The notes below the pieces were generated by a model that made no database searches, was not told where the DNA came from, and saw nothing but the letters and a program-made list of their open reading frames with translations. The position numbers and the translations under genes were made by a program. 64,000 bases of DNA from JAKLKS01 sp964370855 (GTDB taxonomy: Bacteria > Planctomycetota > JAJSAM01 > JAKLKS01), in the NCBI GenBank assembly GCA_964370855.1, contig CAYJMF010000006.1, positions 36,755 through 100,754 of the forward strand, in the 5' to 3' direction. Shown one piece after another: positions 42,821 to 50,783 of the stretch; position 1 is the stretch's first letter, and the number at the start of each line of letters is the position of its first letter.

Positions 42821-44412
42821 CGATCCTCCCGCCCCCCCGCGTGGGTCCCCCCCCGGGTCGGGGGAGGAGGGGTCCCCGGGGACGGAGTCTCAAGGAGCGC
42901 CGGCCCGTTGGCGAGAAGCGTGTACCGCCGGCCGTCGGCGGCGGCGGTGGAGAAGACCCCGACACCACCCGGCTCCCCCACCGCGCCGGGGAACTTCTTC
43001 AGCGTCCCGCGGCCGAGCAGGCAGAAAGCCGGCTTGTCGCGGTCGAGGAACTCCGCGGCCTGCACCCCCCCCGTGAGCGGCGTGATGACCCGGTCCATGG
43101 CGAAGGAGAGCCCGCCGAGGTCCGCGTCCCCCCAGCCGGCGATGGCGAAGTCGCGCTCCCCCACCTCCGCGCGCAGCCACCGGCCGAGGCGCGGGATCTC
43201 CGGTTCCTCCTCCCGCAGTTCGACGCCGACGAGGATCCCGGCCAGGACCCCGAGGACGCCCGCCAGCGCGAGCGGGACCGCGGGCCCCCGGCCGAAGGGG
43301 CGGCGGCGGAGCAGGCGGGCGGCGGCCAGCCCCCCGGCCAGGGCGAAGGCGCTGGAGCAGGAGCCGAGGTGGTGCACCCCCTTCTGGCTGGAGAAGGTGA
43401 GGAGGAGCGGCGGCACCAGGGCGAAGCAGAGGGCGAGGGAGGCGGCCCTCCCCCGCCGGCCGCGGGCCCGGAAGGCGGTCCGCCACCCGCCGCGGAACCA
43501 GAAGAGGAGGGCCAGGAGGGACGGTCCCGCCATGGATGCGGACCGGGCGAAGTAGAACCACCACTCCTGGGGGCGGTTCACGTCCCCGTAGGGGAGCGCG
43601 CCGGTGCCGGCGATGTCGAACCGGATGCCGACGAAGCGGCCGATGGAGTTGTTGAAGAAGGCCTCGGCGACGTAGGCCATCCCGCCGGCGGCGTGGAGGG
43701 CCCACGCCCAGGCGGCCACGGGGAGGGCGAGGAGAAGGAGGGACGCGGGACGGAAGAGAGCCCGCACCGCCCGCCGGTCCCCGGAGAGGGCGGCGTGGGC
43801 GAGGATCGGCGCGACGAAGAGGAAGGTGCCGAAGATCCCCTTGGCGAGGAAGGCGGCGCCGCCGCATGCCAGCGCGAGGAGCCACGGACCCCGGCGCGGC
43901 CGTCGGGCGGGGCCGTCAAAGGCGCGGAGGAGGGCGAACATCCCCGCCGTAAGGGCGAGCGCGAGAAGGCCGTCGAGGGCGATGCGGCGCGAGAGGGAGA
44001 GGAAGACCGGCGTCAGCGCCGCCAGTGCCGCCGTCAGCCAGCCCGCGCGGACCCCGCCGGCGGCGCGGCCCGCGGCGAAGGCGGCGAGGAGCCAGGCCGC
44101 GGCCACCGCCGCCACGAGGATCCGCGCCGCCATGACCGAGGGCCCCCCCGCCAGGGCGAAGGCGCCGGAGAGGAGGTCGAAGAAGAGCGGCGGCTTCTCC
44201 ACGAAGGGCATCCCCGCCAGCGTCGGCACGCGGAAGACCCCGCCCGCCGCGTACTGCTCCCGGCCGACCTCCAGGGTCCACCCCTCGAAGGCGCCCCCGT
44301 AGGAGGGCTCGAAGAGGCCCGTGCAGGAGACGGCGACGAGGGCGAGGGCGAGCAGCGCGAAGGGGACGCGGCTGCGGCCCTCGCAGGAGGGGTGGGAGGT
44401 GAGCGGGGGCAT
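42817..44412 (-). CDS. ArnT-like lipid-linked sugar transferase, first copy
   Basis: 531 residues from ATG 44412. The N-terminal region has the GT83/PMT signature: a long first helix, then FEGWTLEVGREQYAAGG and GMPFVEKPPLFF, equivalent to the DE-x-R-Y-A-E and EKPP motifs of ArnT, although the acidic first motif is altered (E-G-W instead of D-E-T-R-Y). About eleven hydrophobic helices follow, then a C-terminal periplasmic domain. Family enzymes move Ara4N or a related sugar from undecaprenyl phosphate to lipid A. The changed motif suggests a different sugar or acceptor. It overlaps the formyltransferase start by four bases and is preceded by a REP element that supplies TACAGT eight bases from the ATG. 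Confidence 0.8.
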   Translation of the reverse strand: MPPLTSHPSCEGRSRVPFALLALALVAVSCTGLFEPSYGGAFEGWTLEVGREQYAAGGVFRVPTLAGMPFVEKPPLFFDLLSGAFALAGGPSVMAARILVAAVAAAWLLAAFAAGRAAGGVRAGWLTAALAALTPVFLSLSRRIALDGLLALALTAGMFALLRAFDGPARRPRRGPWLLALACGGAAFLAKGIFGTFLFVAPILAHAALSGDRRAVRALFRPASLLLLALPVAAWAWALHAAGGMAYVAEAFFNNSIGRFVGIRFDIAGTGALPYGDVNRPQEWWFYFARSASMAGPSLLALLFWFRGGWRTAFRARGRRGRAASLALCFALVPPLLLTFSSQKGVHHLGSCSSAFALAGGLAAARLLRRRPFGRGPAVPLALAGVLGVLAGILVGVELREEEPEIPRLGRWLRAEVGERDFAIAGWGDADLGGLSFAMDRVITPLTGGVQAAEFLDRDKPAFCLLGRGTLKKFPGAVGEPGGVGVFSTAAADGRRYTLLANGPALLETPSPGTPPPPTRGGTHAGGREDR

Positions 44413-44415
44413 GGG

Positions 44416-44520
44416 GGAATACTGTACCCGACCCGATTCATCGGGGATGGTCTCGATACCTCCGGCCCGGCGGGAAGCCCTCGCCATCCCGTGTGGGTTC
44501 TCGCGGGCGGTGGGGGGCGA
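44416..44520. repeat. REP-like element, family 1, next to the ArnT-like gene
   Basis: GGGGAATACTGTACCCGACC from 44415, continuing to CGATTCATCGGGG, repeats the 18317 element and is inverted relative to the copy at 44887-44915. Its second half (GGCGGGAAGCCCTCGCC and the following CATCCCGTG) recurs at about 44582-44625. Confidence 0.65.
44421..44426 (-). promoter_or_regulatory. -10 box TACAGT at the end of a REP element
   Basis: TACAGT on the minus strand lies eight bases before ATG 44412, inside the conserved REP core, so the repeat may carry the promoter. Confidence 0.4.
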
Positions 44521-44571
44521 CCCGGCCCCGGCCCCCCCCCCGCGGGGGGGGGGGGCGCGCCCCCCCGCGCC

Positions 44572-44581
44572 NNNNNNNNNN
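44572..44581. other. Assembly gap (ten N)
   Basis: Ten unknown bases next to long runs of C and G. The gap length is probably conventional and sequence may be missing or misassembled here. Confidence 0.95.
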
Positions 44582-44643
44582 GGCGGTAAGCCCGCGCCAT
44601 CCCGTGGGGGTGCTCGCGGGGGGTGCGCGCCTACCGGCGCGCG

Positions 44644-44695
44644 GCTCCCGACGGGGGAGCATCGGATCCGTTCCCGATGCTCCCCCGTCGGGAGC
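44644..44695. repeat. 22-pair perfect hairpin
   Basis: Arms 44644-44665 and 44674-44695 are exact reverse complements around an 8-base loop. It differs in sequence from the REP families and lies in the same spacer. Confidence 0.6.
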
Positions 44696-44883
44696 GTTGG
44701 AAGTCCGAGGAGGGAGGCGGCGGGGTCGAACCTCCCGGAGGTTCCAGGTGCGGGGGAGCGGGTTCGGAACCCGGAGGAGGAGGGGACGGCGGGCACCTTC
44801 CGGAGTTCCGGTGATTCAAGGCACGAAAGGTGTGCGCCGTCCCCCACGATCCAGCGAGGAGCTCCGGCGGGAGCCCCGCGCCC

Positions 44884-44920
44884 AACCCCGATGAATCGGG
44901 TCGGGTACGGTATTCCCCTC
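44884..44920. repeat. REP-like element, family 1, facing ArnB
   Basis: CCCCGATGAATCGGGTCGGG at 44887-44906, then TACGGTATTCCCC, is the inverted partner of the copy at 44416. It places TACGGT (44906-44911) in the orientation of the ArnB gene, 83 bases before its GTG. Confidence 0.65.
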
Positions 44921-44994
44921 CCCTCCCGCGGGAAGAATCGCCCGCCTCCCCTCCCCCCGTGTTGGGATCCGTCCTCCACGACCCGGAGGTGCCC

Positions 44995-46125
44995 GTGATC
45001 CCCCTGTCCGTACCCGACATCGGCGAAGAGGAGCTGGAGGCCGTCCGCCGGACCCTGCTCTCGGGCTGGCTCACGGCGGGCCCCGAGAACGCCGTCTTCG
45101 AGGAGGCGCTCCGGGCCCGCACGGGCACGAAGCACGCCGTCTCCTGCAACTCCGGCACCTCGGCCCTCTTCCTCGCCATGCTGGCCGAGGGGATCCGCGG
45201 GGAGGTGATCCTCCCCTCCTTCACCTTCGTCGCCTCGGCCAACGCCGTGCGCACCGCCGGCGCGACGCCGGCCTTCGCCGACGTGGACTGGGACGACGGG
45301 ATGCTGACCCCCGCCTCCATCGAGGCCGCCCTCACCACCCGCACCGAGGCCGTGCTCCCCGTCCACTACTCGGGCCAGGTCGCCGACATGGACCCCATCG
45401 CCGACCTCTGCCGGAGGAAGGGGCTCCGCCTCATCGAGGATTCCGCCGAGACCCTCGGCGGCACCTACCGGGGGAGGCACCCCGGCGCCTGGGGCACCGC
45501 CTGCTTCTCCTTCTTCCCCACGAAGAACGTCACCACCGGGGAGGGCGGCCTCGTCGCCACGAACGACGACGCCGTGGCGGCCCGCGTGCGGGCGCTGCTG
45601 GCCCACGGCATCGAGAAGGACCTCCACGAGAGGGAGCGATCGGCGCGGCCCTGGGAGCGCAGCGCCGTGGTGGCGGGCTACAACCTCCGCATGACCAACG
45701 CCGCCGCCGCCATGGGCGTCGTGCAGATGCGGAAGCTCGACGCCATGAACGACCGCCGCCGCGCCGTGGCCGCGCGCTACGGGGCCGGCCTCGCGGGGCT
45801 CCCCCTCGACCTCCCCGTGGAGCGGCCGGACCGCCGCCACGTCTACCAGATGTACTGCCCGAAGCTCCACCCCGGCATCGACCGGGGCGCCGTGCTGGAG
45901 GGGCTGAAGGCGCGGGGCGTCTCCGCCTCCGTCCACTGGGAGCCGGCCTGCCACGAGATGCCCGCCTACGCCGACCTAGGGTTCACGGACGCCGATCTCC
46001 CCGTCACGGCGCGCATCGTGGACCGGGTGATCTCGCTGCCCATGTACCCGGGGCTCTCCGACGGGGACGCGGACCGGGTGATCGAGGCGATGCGCGGCGT
46101 CCTGGCGGCTCCGCCGCGGGGGTAG
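44995..46125 (+). CDS. arnB: UDP-4-amino-4-deoxy-L-arabinose aminotransferase ArnB
   Basis: 376 residues, DegT/DnrJ/EryC1 fold-type I aminotransferase. GTG 44995 is chosen because GGAGG lies five bases upstream; an earlier GTG at 44959 is possible. ArnB hallmarks: SGWLTAGPENAVFE at the N terminus, SCNSGTSALF phosphate cup, LPVHYSGQVADMDPI, IEDSAETLGG and the PLP lysine in FFPTKN (Lys177). It transfers an amino group from glutamate to the 4-keto sugar made by the ArnA decarboxylase. Its stop (46123-46125) directly abuts the convergent stop of the ArnT gene at 46126. It is transcribed away from the REP-filled spacer. Confidence 0.9.
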   Translation: MIPLSVPDIGEEELEAVRRTLLSGWLTAGPENAVFEEALRARTGTKHAVSCNSGTSALFLAMLAEGIRGEVILPSFTFVASANAVRTAGATPAFADVDWDDGMLTPASIEAALTTRTEAVLPVHYSGQVADMDPIADLCRRKGLRLIEDSAETLGGTYRGRHPGAWGTACFSFFPTKNVTTGEGGLVATNDDAVAARVRALLAHGIEKDLHERERSARPWERSAVVAGYNLRMTNAAAAMGVVQMRKLDAMNDRRRAVAARYGAGLAGLPLDLPVERPDRRHVYQMYCPKLHPGIDRGAVLEGLKARGVSASVHWEPACHEMPAYADLGFTDADLPVTARIVDRVISLPMYPGLSDGDADRVIEAMRGVLAAPPRG

Positions 46126-47571
46126 CTACCGCCCCGCCGGGTAGTTGGCCACGAGGTACTCCCCCCGCTTCGCCCGGTCCAGGATCCTCGGCTCCGGGGA
46201 CGCCGCCGTCTTGAACTCCTCCCAGTAGCGGTCGTTCACGAGGACCACCATCCGCTCCCCGGAACCCCACCGGACCCAGAACTCCCTCCCCGTCCAGAAC
46301 AGTTCCGGCGGCGGCTCCACGTTGGTGGCCATCTCCCCGCGGCGGGCCACCATGGGGAGCGGCCGCTCGAAGCGCAGGAAGAAGGAGTTGGAGTGGCAGC
46401 GGTAGGAGACCACCGTCGCGCCGGCCTCCTCCGCGGCCCGCTCGGCGAGGGAGTGGTGGGAGCGGGCCTCGGCGAAGGAGGGGAGGGCGATGACGGCGGC
46501 GACCTGGAGGAGGATCATCGCGAGGACCCCGTTGCGGACCCACCGGCGCCCCCCGGAGGCCGCCGCCTCCCGCGCCGCCAGCAGGGCGCCGGCGGGGAGC
46601 GCGGGGAGGAGGTAGGGGATGAGGATCGACTTCGAGAACGTGAAGAAGGCGGGCAGCACGAGGAACCAGAGCCAGAGGAGGAGCCCGTCGGGATCGGCGC
46701 GCAGCGTCTTCAAGCGCAGCGCCCGCAACGGCCGCCACAGGAGCATGACCCACGGGAGGAAGCCGCCGACGACCACGGCCCAGGGGAACCAGGGCCCCTG
46801 GTCCCGGCCGCTCTCCATGGCGGTGAAGCGGGTGAAGTGGTTGTCCCACCAGAAGTACCGGTTGAAACCCGGGTGCGCCCCCTCCATGAGGAGGAACCAT
46901 GGCGCGACGACGGCGGCGCAGACGAGGGGGGCCGGCGAGGCCAGCGACTCGAGGACCCTCCCCCACCGCCCCGCGACGGCGGCGAAGCCGAGGAGGGCGA
47001 GGCCCGGCAGCACGATCCCCACGAGCCCCTTCGTCAGGACGGAGAGGCCGCAGGCGAGGCCGAGGCCGGCGAGCCACGCCATGGATCGCCGCGACCAGGG
47101 CTCCGCCCGGAGGAACTCCCGGAGGCAGAGGAAGGAGCCGGCGAGGAAGAAGGAGAGGATCCCGTCGGTGAGGTCGAGGCGCCCGAGGGCGAATACGAGG
47201 GGGGCGGAGAGGAACAGCACCGCCGACCAGGGCGCCGTGCCCGGCGGCCCGTACCCGCGCCCGAGGACGAGGAGGAGGATCACGGTCCCGAGCGTCGCCA
47301 GGCGCACGGGGAGCCGCGCGGCGTAGGCGTTGCTGCCGAAGAGGGCCATGGAGGCGGCGTTGGCCCAGTAGGTCACGGGGGGCTTCTCGTCGTAGCGCGC
47401 GCCGTTGAGGGTCGGCGTCACCCAGTCGCCGGAGGCGAGCATCTCGCGGCCGATCTCGGCGTAGCGGGTCTCGTCGTGGTCGATGAGCCAGGTCCCCGGG
47501 AGCTCGGCGAAGAGGAGGAGCAGGAGGACGACGAGGAGCGCGCGCCCGGGACCTCGGCCCTCAGCGGCCAC
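46126..47571 (-). CDS. arnT: ArnT, undecaprenyl phosphate-Ara4N lipid A transferase
   Basis: 481 residues from GTG 47571, overlapping the end of arnD by 11 bases; GTG 47622 is an alternative. Near the N terminus DHDETRYAEIGREMLASGDW and ARYDEKPPVTYW are classic ArnT motifs, including the acidic pair thought to bind the donor. Around a dozen membrane helices follow, with FTFSKSILIPYLLPALPAG, the conserved lysine-tyrosine loop, near residue 320. The C-terminal 130 residues form the soluble periplasmic domain. The enzyme would act at the outer face of the inner membrane, attaching Ara4N to lipid A. It is the last gene of arnC-arnD-arnT. Confidence 0.88.
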   Translation of the reverse strand: MAAEGRGPGRALLVVLLLLLFAELPGTWLIDHDETRYAEIGREMLASGDWVTPTLNGARYDEKPPVTYWANAASMALFGSNAYAARLPVRLATLGTVILLLVLGRGYGPPGTAPWSAVLFLSAPLVFALGRLDLTDGILSFFLAGSFLCLREFLRAEPWSRRSMAWLAGLGLACGLSVLTKGLVGIVLPGLALLGFAAVAGRWGRVLESLASPAPLVCAAVVAPWFLLMEGAHPGFNRYFWWDNHFTRFTAMESGRDQGPWFPWAVVVGGFLPWVMLLWRPLRALRLKTLRADPDGLLLWLWFLVLPAFFTFSKSILIPYLLPALPAGALLAAREAAASGGRRWVRNGVLAMILLQVAAVIALPSFAEARSHHSLAERAAEEAGATVVSYRCHSNSFFLRFERPLPMVARRGEMATNVEPPPELFWTGREFWVRWGSGERMVVLVNDRYWEEFKTAASPEPRILDRAKRGEYLVANYPAGR

Positions 47572-48496
47572 GGACCGCCGCCCCCTGCACGGAGATGGGA
47601 CCTGCGCGGCCCGCCACCTCACCCGTCACGATCTCGTGGACGGGGAGGGAGGAGGCCTCGAGCCCCTCGAGCACCGCGCCGCAGGGGATCGCGGGGACGC
47701 CGCGGTCCGCCATGCGGCGGAGGAGATCATCGAAGCAGGCGTGGAAGGACATCCCCTCGGCCTCGGCGTGGAGGGTGAAGACCTGGTCCCCTCCCCCCTC
47801 CTCCGCGAGCGCCATCATCCGCTCCGCGAAGTTCCCCTCCGTGACCCCCTCCCGGCCGAGCATCTCGTCGAGGGTGGGGAGGGTCGTGGCCACCTGGGGC
47901 ACGGGGAAGACGCGGCCCCCGGAGCGGGGGAGGAAGGGGGCGGTGCCGCGGGCGTCGGCGGCGTAGCGGAGCCCCTGGCGCTCCTCCTCCGCGAGGACCC
48001 CGGCGGAGACGACCCACCCCGGGGCGCTGGCGCAGTCCGCGGGGCGGCCGGCGGCCTGCGCGAAGGCGTCGGAGGCCTTCCGGAGCTCCGCCGCCGCGGC
48101 GTCGGGCGCCATGTCGAGGATGCGGTCGTGCCAGAGGATGTGGTCCCACCCGTGGACCCCGGCCTCGTGGCCCCCGTCGAGGACGGCCCGCAGCAGGTCG
48201 GGCCGCCCGCTCCCCACGGGCCGCGCCGGGAGCAGCGTCCCGGAGAGGGCGGTGCGCAGGCCGTACATGCGGAGCGCGTTGGTGCGGACCATCTTCTTCG
48301 CGAAGCCCTTCCGGCGGAAGACGCGCAGCGCCGCCTTGCCGGAGTTGTCCGGGCCCATGGTGACGAAGAAGGTGGCCCGGATCCCCGCGCCGGCCAGCGT
48401 CTCGAGGAGGCGCGGTACCCCCTCGTCCATGCCGCGGCGGGTGTCCACGTCGATCTTGAGGGCGATCCGGAGGGGCCCCCGCGGGGCGGACTTCAC
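47561..48496 (-). CDS. arnD: ArnD, undecaprenyl phosphate-Ara4FN deformylase
   Basis: 311 residues, NodB-type polysaccharide deacetylase. The start is GTG 48496, overlapping the arnC stop by four bases (GTGA). The match to ArnD runs end to end: LKIDVDTRRG (metal aspartates 16 and 18), EGVPRLLE, VGPDNSGK-like TMGPDNSGK, GVHGWDH, ASAPGWVVS, ATTLPTLDEMLGRE and FTLHAEAEGM. It removes the formyl group from the lipid-linked sugar at the membrane, making the pathway irreversible. Its end overlaps arnT, so the three genes form a tightly coupled operon. Confidence 0.92.
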   Translation of the reverse strand: MKSAPRGPLRIALKIDVDTRRGMDEGVPRLLETLAGAGIRATFFVTMGPDNSGKAALRVFRRKGFAKKMVRTNALRMYGLRTALSGTLLPARPVGSGRPDLLRAVLDGGHEAGVHGWDHILWHDRILDMAPDAAAAELRKASDAFAQAAGRPADCASAPGWVVSAGVLAEEERQGLRYAADARGTAPFLPRSGGRVFPVPQVATTLPTLDEMLGREGVTEGNFAERMMALAEEGGGDQVFTLHAEAEGMSFHACFDDLLRRMADRGVPAIPCGAVLEGLEASSLPVHEIVTGEVAGRAGPISVQGAAVRGR

Positions 48497-49443
48497 TTCC
48501 CCGCCCTCTCTCCCCGCCGGACGGAGGAGACGAGGAAGCGGGGGCGGCGCCTCACCTCGGCGTAGATGCGGGCCACGTACTCCCCGAGCACCCCCACGGA
48601 GACGAAGAGGGCGCCGATGGCCATGAACCCGAAGGCGGCCAGCGTGAAGAGCCCGAACTCCTGCTCGATGCCCATGACGAAGCGGCGCCACAGGAGCGCC
48701 CCGGCGAGGAGGAAGGAGCAGGCGGAGATGACGAGCCCGAGGTAGGTCATGAGCCGGATGGGAAAGGTCGTGAAGCCCGTCATGAGGTCGAACTGGAGGG
48801 AGACCAGGGCCCAGAAGGAGTACTTGCTCACGCCGTGGGCCCGCTCGGCGTGGCCCACGGGGATCTCCGTGGAGCTGCGCGCGAAGGTGTTGGCCAGGGC
48901 CGGGATGAAGGTGTTGACCTCGGGGCACTGGCGGAGCGCGTCCACCACGGGGCGCCGGTAGCCGCGGAGCATGCAGCCGTAGTCCCGCTGGCGCACCCCC
49001 GTGGAGCGGGCGGTGTAGAAGTTGATGGCCCGGGAGGCGATCTTCCGGAAGACCGAATCCCGCCGGCCGTCCCTGTAGGTGGCCACGACGTCGTTGCCCT
49101 TCTCCGCGGCGAGCACCACGGCGGGGACGTCCTCGGGGGGGTTCTGGAGATCGGCGTCGAGGGTCACCACGGTCTCGCCGCGGGACTCGAAGAGCCCCGC
49201 GAAGACCGCCGCGTGCTGTCCGTAGTTGCGGTTCAGCTCCACCACCACGACCCGCGGATCGGCGTCGGCGAGTCCGTGGAGGACCCGCACGCTCCCGTCC
49301 CGGCTCCCGTCGTCCACGTAGACGGCCTCGAACTCCATGCCCGCCTTCTCGAGGGCCGCGGCGAGGCGGCGATGGAGCTCCGGGAGGGAGGCCTCCTCGT
49401 TGTAGACGGGGACCACGGTGGAGACGCGCACGGATGGGATCAT
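48493..49443 (-). CDS. arnC: ArnC, undecaprenyl phosphate 4-deoxy-4-formamido-L-arabinose transferase
   Basis: 316 residues, close to the 322 of known ArnC. The start is ATG 49443 behind GGAGG; an earlier Met at 49479 adds a non-conserved tail. GT2 motifs: VVPVYNEEASL, VYVDDGSRDGS, DADLQNPPED, and the NRNYGQHAA segment typical of ArnC/DPM synthases. Two C-terminal membrane helices (about residues 225-290) carry the polyprenyl-binding face, ending in a short cytoplasmic tail with basic residues. It links Ara4FN to undecaprenyl phosphate. It is first in the operon; TATCCT at 49479-49484 is the likely promoter. It is divergent from the arnA decarboxylase gene. Confidence 0.92.
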   Translation of the reverse strand: MIPSVRVSTVVPVYNEEASLPELHRRLAAALEKAGMEFEAVYVDDGSRDGSVRVLHGLADADPRVVVVELNRNYGQHAAVFAGLFESRGETVVTLDADLQNPPEDVPAVVLAAEKGNDVVATYRDGRRDSVFRKIASRAINFYTARSTGVRQRDYGCMLRGYRRPVVDALRQCPEVNTFIPALANTFARSSTEIPVGHAERAHGVSKYSFWALVSLQFDLMTGFTTFPIRLMTYLGLVISACSFLLAGALLWRRFVMGIEQEFGLFTLAAFGFMAIGALFVSVGVLGEYVARIYAEVRRRPRFLVSSVRRGERAGK

Positions 49444-49478
49444 GTCGTCGCTCTGCCTCCGGACCGGGATCCCCGTCA

Positions 49479-49484
49479 AGGATA
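49479..49484 (-). promoter_or_regulatory. -10 box TATCCT of the arnCDT operon
   Basis: TATCCT on the minus strand, 35 bases before ATG 49443; the leader contains GGAGG. Confidence 0.4.
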
Positions 49485-49597
49485 GGCACCCCCCCCGCCG
49501 CCGGACCCCGAAATGGCGCGCACGGCCCCCCCGGAGGGGATTTCCCTGCGCCCCGCCGCCGCCGGGCCGTCGAATGAGGGTTCAAGGAGGGACGACC

Positions 49598-50635
49598 ATG
49601 CGCGTGCTGATCCTCGGGGCCAACGGCTTCATCGGCAGCCACCTGACGGAGGCCATCCTCGAACGGACCGACTGGGAGGTCTGCGGGCTCGACCTCTCCT
49701 CGGAGCGCCTCGCCCCCTGGATCGACCACCCCCGCCTGCGCTTCCTCGAGGGGGACATCACCATCAGCCGCGAGTGGATCGAGTACCACATCCGCAGCAG
49801 CGACGTCTGCCTGCCCCTGGTGGCCATCGCCACGCCGGCCACCTACGTCAAGGACCCGCTGCGGGTCTTCGAGCTCGACTTCGAGGAGAACCTGCGCATC
49901 GTCCGGCAGTGCGCGAAGTACGGCACCCGCGTCGTCTTCCCCTCCACCTCCGAGGTCTACGGGATGTGCCCCGACGAGGCCTTCGACGAGAGGGAGAGCC
50001 CGCTGGTCTACGGGCCCGTCACGAAGTCCCGCTGGATCTACGCCTGCTCGAAGCAGCTCCTGGACCGCGTCATCCTCGCCATGGGCCGGGACCGGGGACT
50101 CCCCTACACCCTCTTCCGCCCCTTCAACTGGATAGGTCCCCGCCTCGATTCCCTGGACTCGGCCAAGGAGGGGAGCTCGCGGGTGGTGACGCAGTTCCTC
50201 GGGCACCTCATGCGGCGGGAGCCGATCTCGCTCGTGGACGGGGGGAGCCAGCGGCGCTGCTTCACCTACGTGAGCGACGGCATCGACGCCCTCATGGCCA
50301 TACTCGAGAACGAGGGGGGGAAGTGCGACGCCGGGATCTTCAACATCGGCCACCCCGGCAACGACCACTCCATCCTCGAGCTGGCGAACCTCATGGTGCG
50401 GCTCCTCGGCGAATTCCCGGGCTGGGAGGAGGCGGCGAAGGGCGCCCGCATCCAGGTCTCCACGGCGGACGCCTACTACGGCAAGGAGTACCAGGACGTC
50501 ACCCGGCGGGTCCCCTCGGTGAAGGCCGCGAAGGAGGCCTTCGGCTGGGTCCCGAAGGTCGGATTCGAGGACGCCGTCCGCCGCACCATCGCCGCCTACG
50601 CGGCGGCGGGCACCGACGGGGGACCGCCATACTGA
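49598..50635 (+). CDS. arnA: UDP-glucuronate decarboxylase (C-terminal half of ArnA as separate protein)
   Basis: 345 residues, extended SDR fold. The start at ATG 49598 has a strong AAGGAGGG site. NAD motif G-x-x-G-x-x-G (Gly7, 10, 13); active-site Ser118-Glu119 in STSEVYG, Tyr148 and Lys152 in YACSKQ, the same spacing as Ser433/Glu434, Tyr463 and Lys467 of E. coli ArnA; RPFNWIGPRLD and SAYYGKEYQDV-like segments also agree. It oxidises and decarboxylates UDP-GlcA to the 4-keto pentose used by ArnB. The missing formyltransferase half is at 41915-42820. The final codons (PPY and TGA) lie inside the REP hairpin at 50621-50744. Confidence 0.92.
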   Translation: MRVLILGANGFIGSHLTEAILERTDWEVCGLDLSSERLAPWIDHPRLRFLEGDITISREWIEYHIRSSDVCLPLVAIATPATYVKDPLRVFELDFEENLRIVRQCAKYGTRVVFPSTSEVYGMCPDEAFDERESPLVYGPVTKSRWIYACSKQLLDRVILAMGRDRGLPYTLFRPFNWIGPRLDSLDSAKEGSSRVVTQFLGHLMRREPISLVDGGSQRRCFTYVSDGIDALMAILENEGGKCDAGIFNIGHPGNDHSILELANLMVRLLGEFPGWEEAAKGARIQVSTADAYYGKEYQDVTRRVPSVKAAKEAFGWVPKVGFEDAVRRTIAAYAAAGTDGGPPY

Positions 50636-50744
50636 ACCCGACCCAGATTGGCGGCGGGGGCGGGAGCGACCCGTCTTGGCCCGGGAGGGGGGTGCTCGCT
50701 CCCGCCCCCGCCGCCAATCTGGGTCGGGTTCAGTATGGCGGTCC
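50621..50744. repeat. Perfect 49-base inverted repeat (family 1 REP pair)
   Basis: Arms 50621-50669 and 50696-50744 are exact reverse complements around a 26-base loop. Each outer part carries the ACTGAACCCGACCC core of family 1. The left arm includes the last codons and stop of the arnA decarboxylase; the right arm ends just before the next promoter. Confidence 0.85.
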
Positions 50745-50746
50745 GT

Positions 50747-50752
50747 TAGCAT
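50747..50752 (+). promoter_or_regulatory. -10 box TAGCAT of the glutamine amidotransferase gene
   Basis: TAGCAT, 31 bases before ATG 50784 and directly after the inverted repeat; GGAGGG follows as ribosome site. Confidence 0.45.
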
Positions 50753-50783
50753 CCTCCCGGCGGGAAACGCGGAGGGCCGGGCC

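Larger units (their letters stand above)
44413..44994. other. 582-base palindrome-rich spacer with assembly gap
   Basis: The spacer between the divergent ArnT-like and ArnB genes has two inverted family 1 REP copies near its ends, a long GC run next to the gap, a 22-pair hairpin, and short palindromes around 44733-44780. I find no credible protein gene. Confidence 0.75.

Noticed and set aside
44413..44994. CRISPR or IS element in the spacer
   Set aside because: No regular direct repeats with unique spacers and no transposase frame; the repeats are short palindromes.
50676..50783. Longer N terminus for the glutamine amidotransferase
   Set aside because: It would cover the inverted repeat and bury the Cys2 nucleophile, which must be N-terminal.
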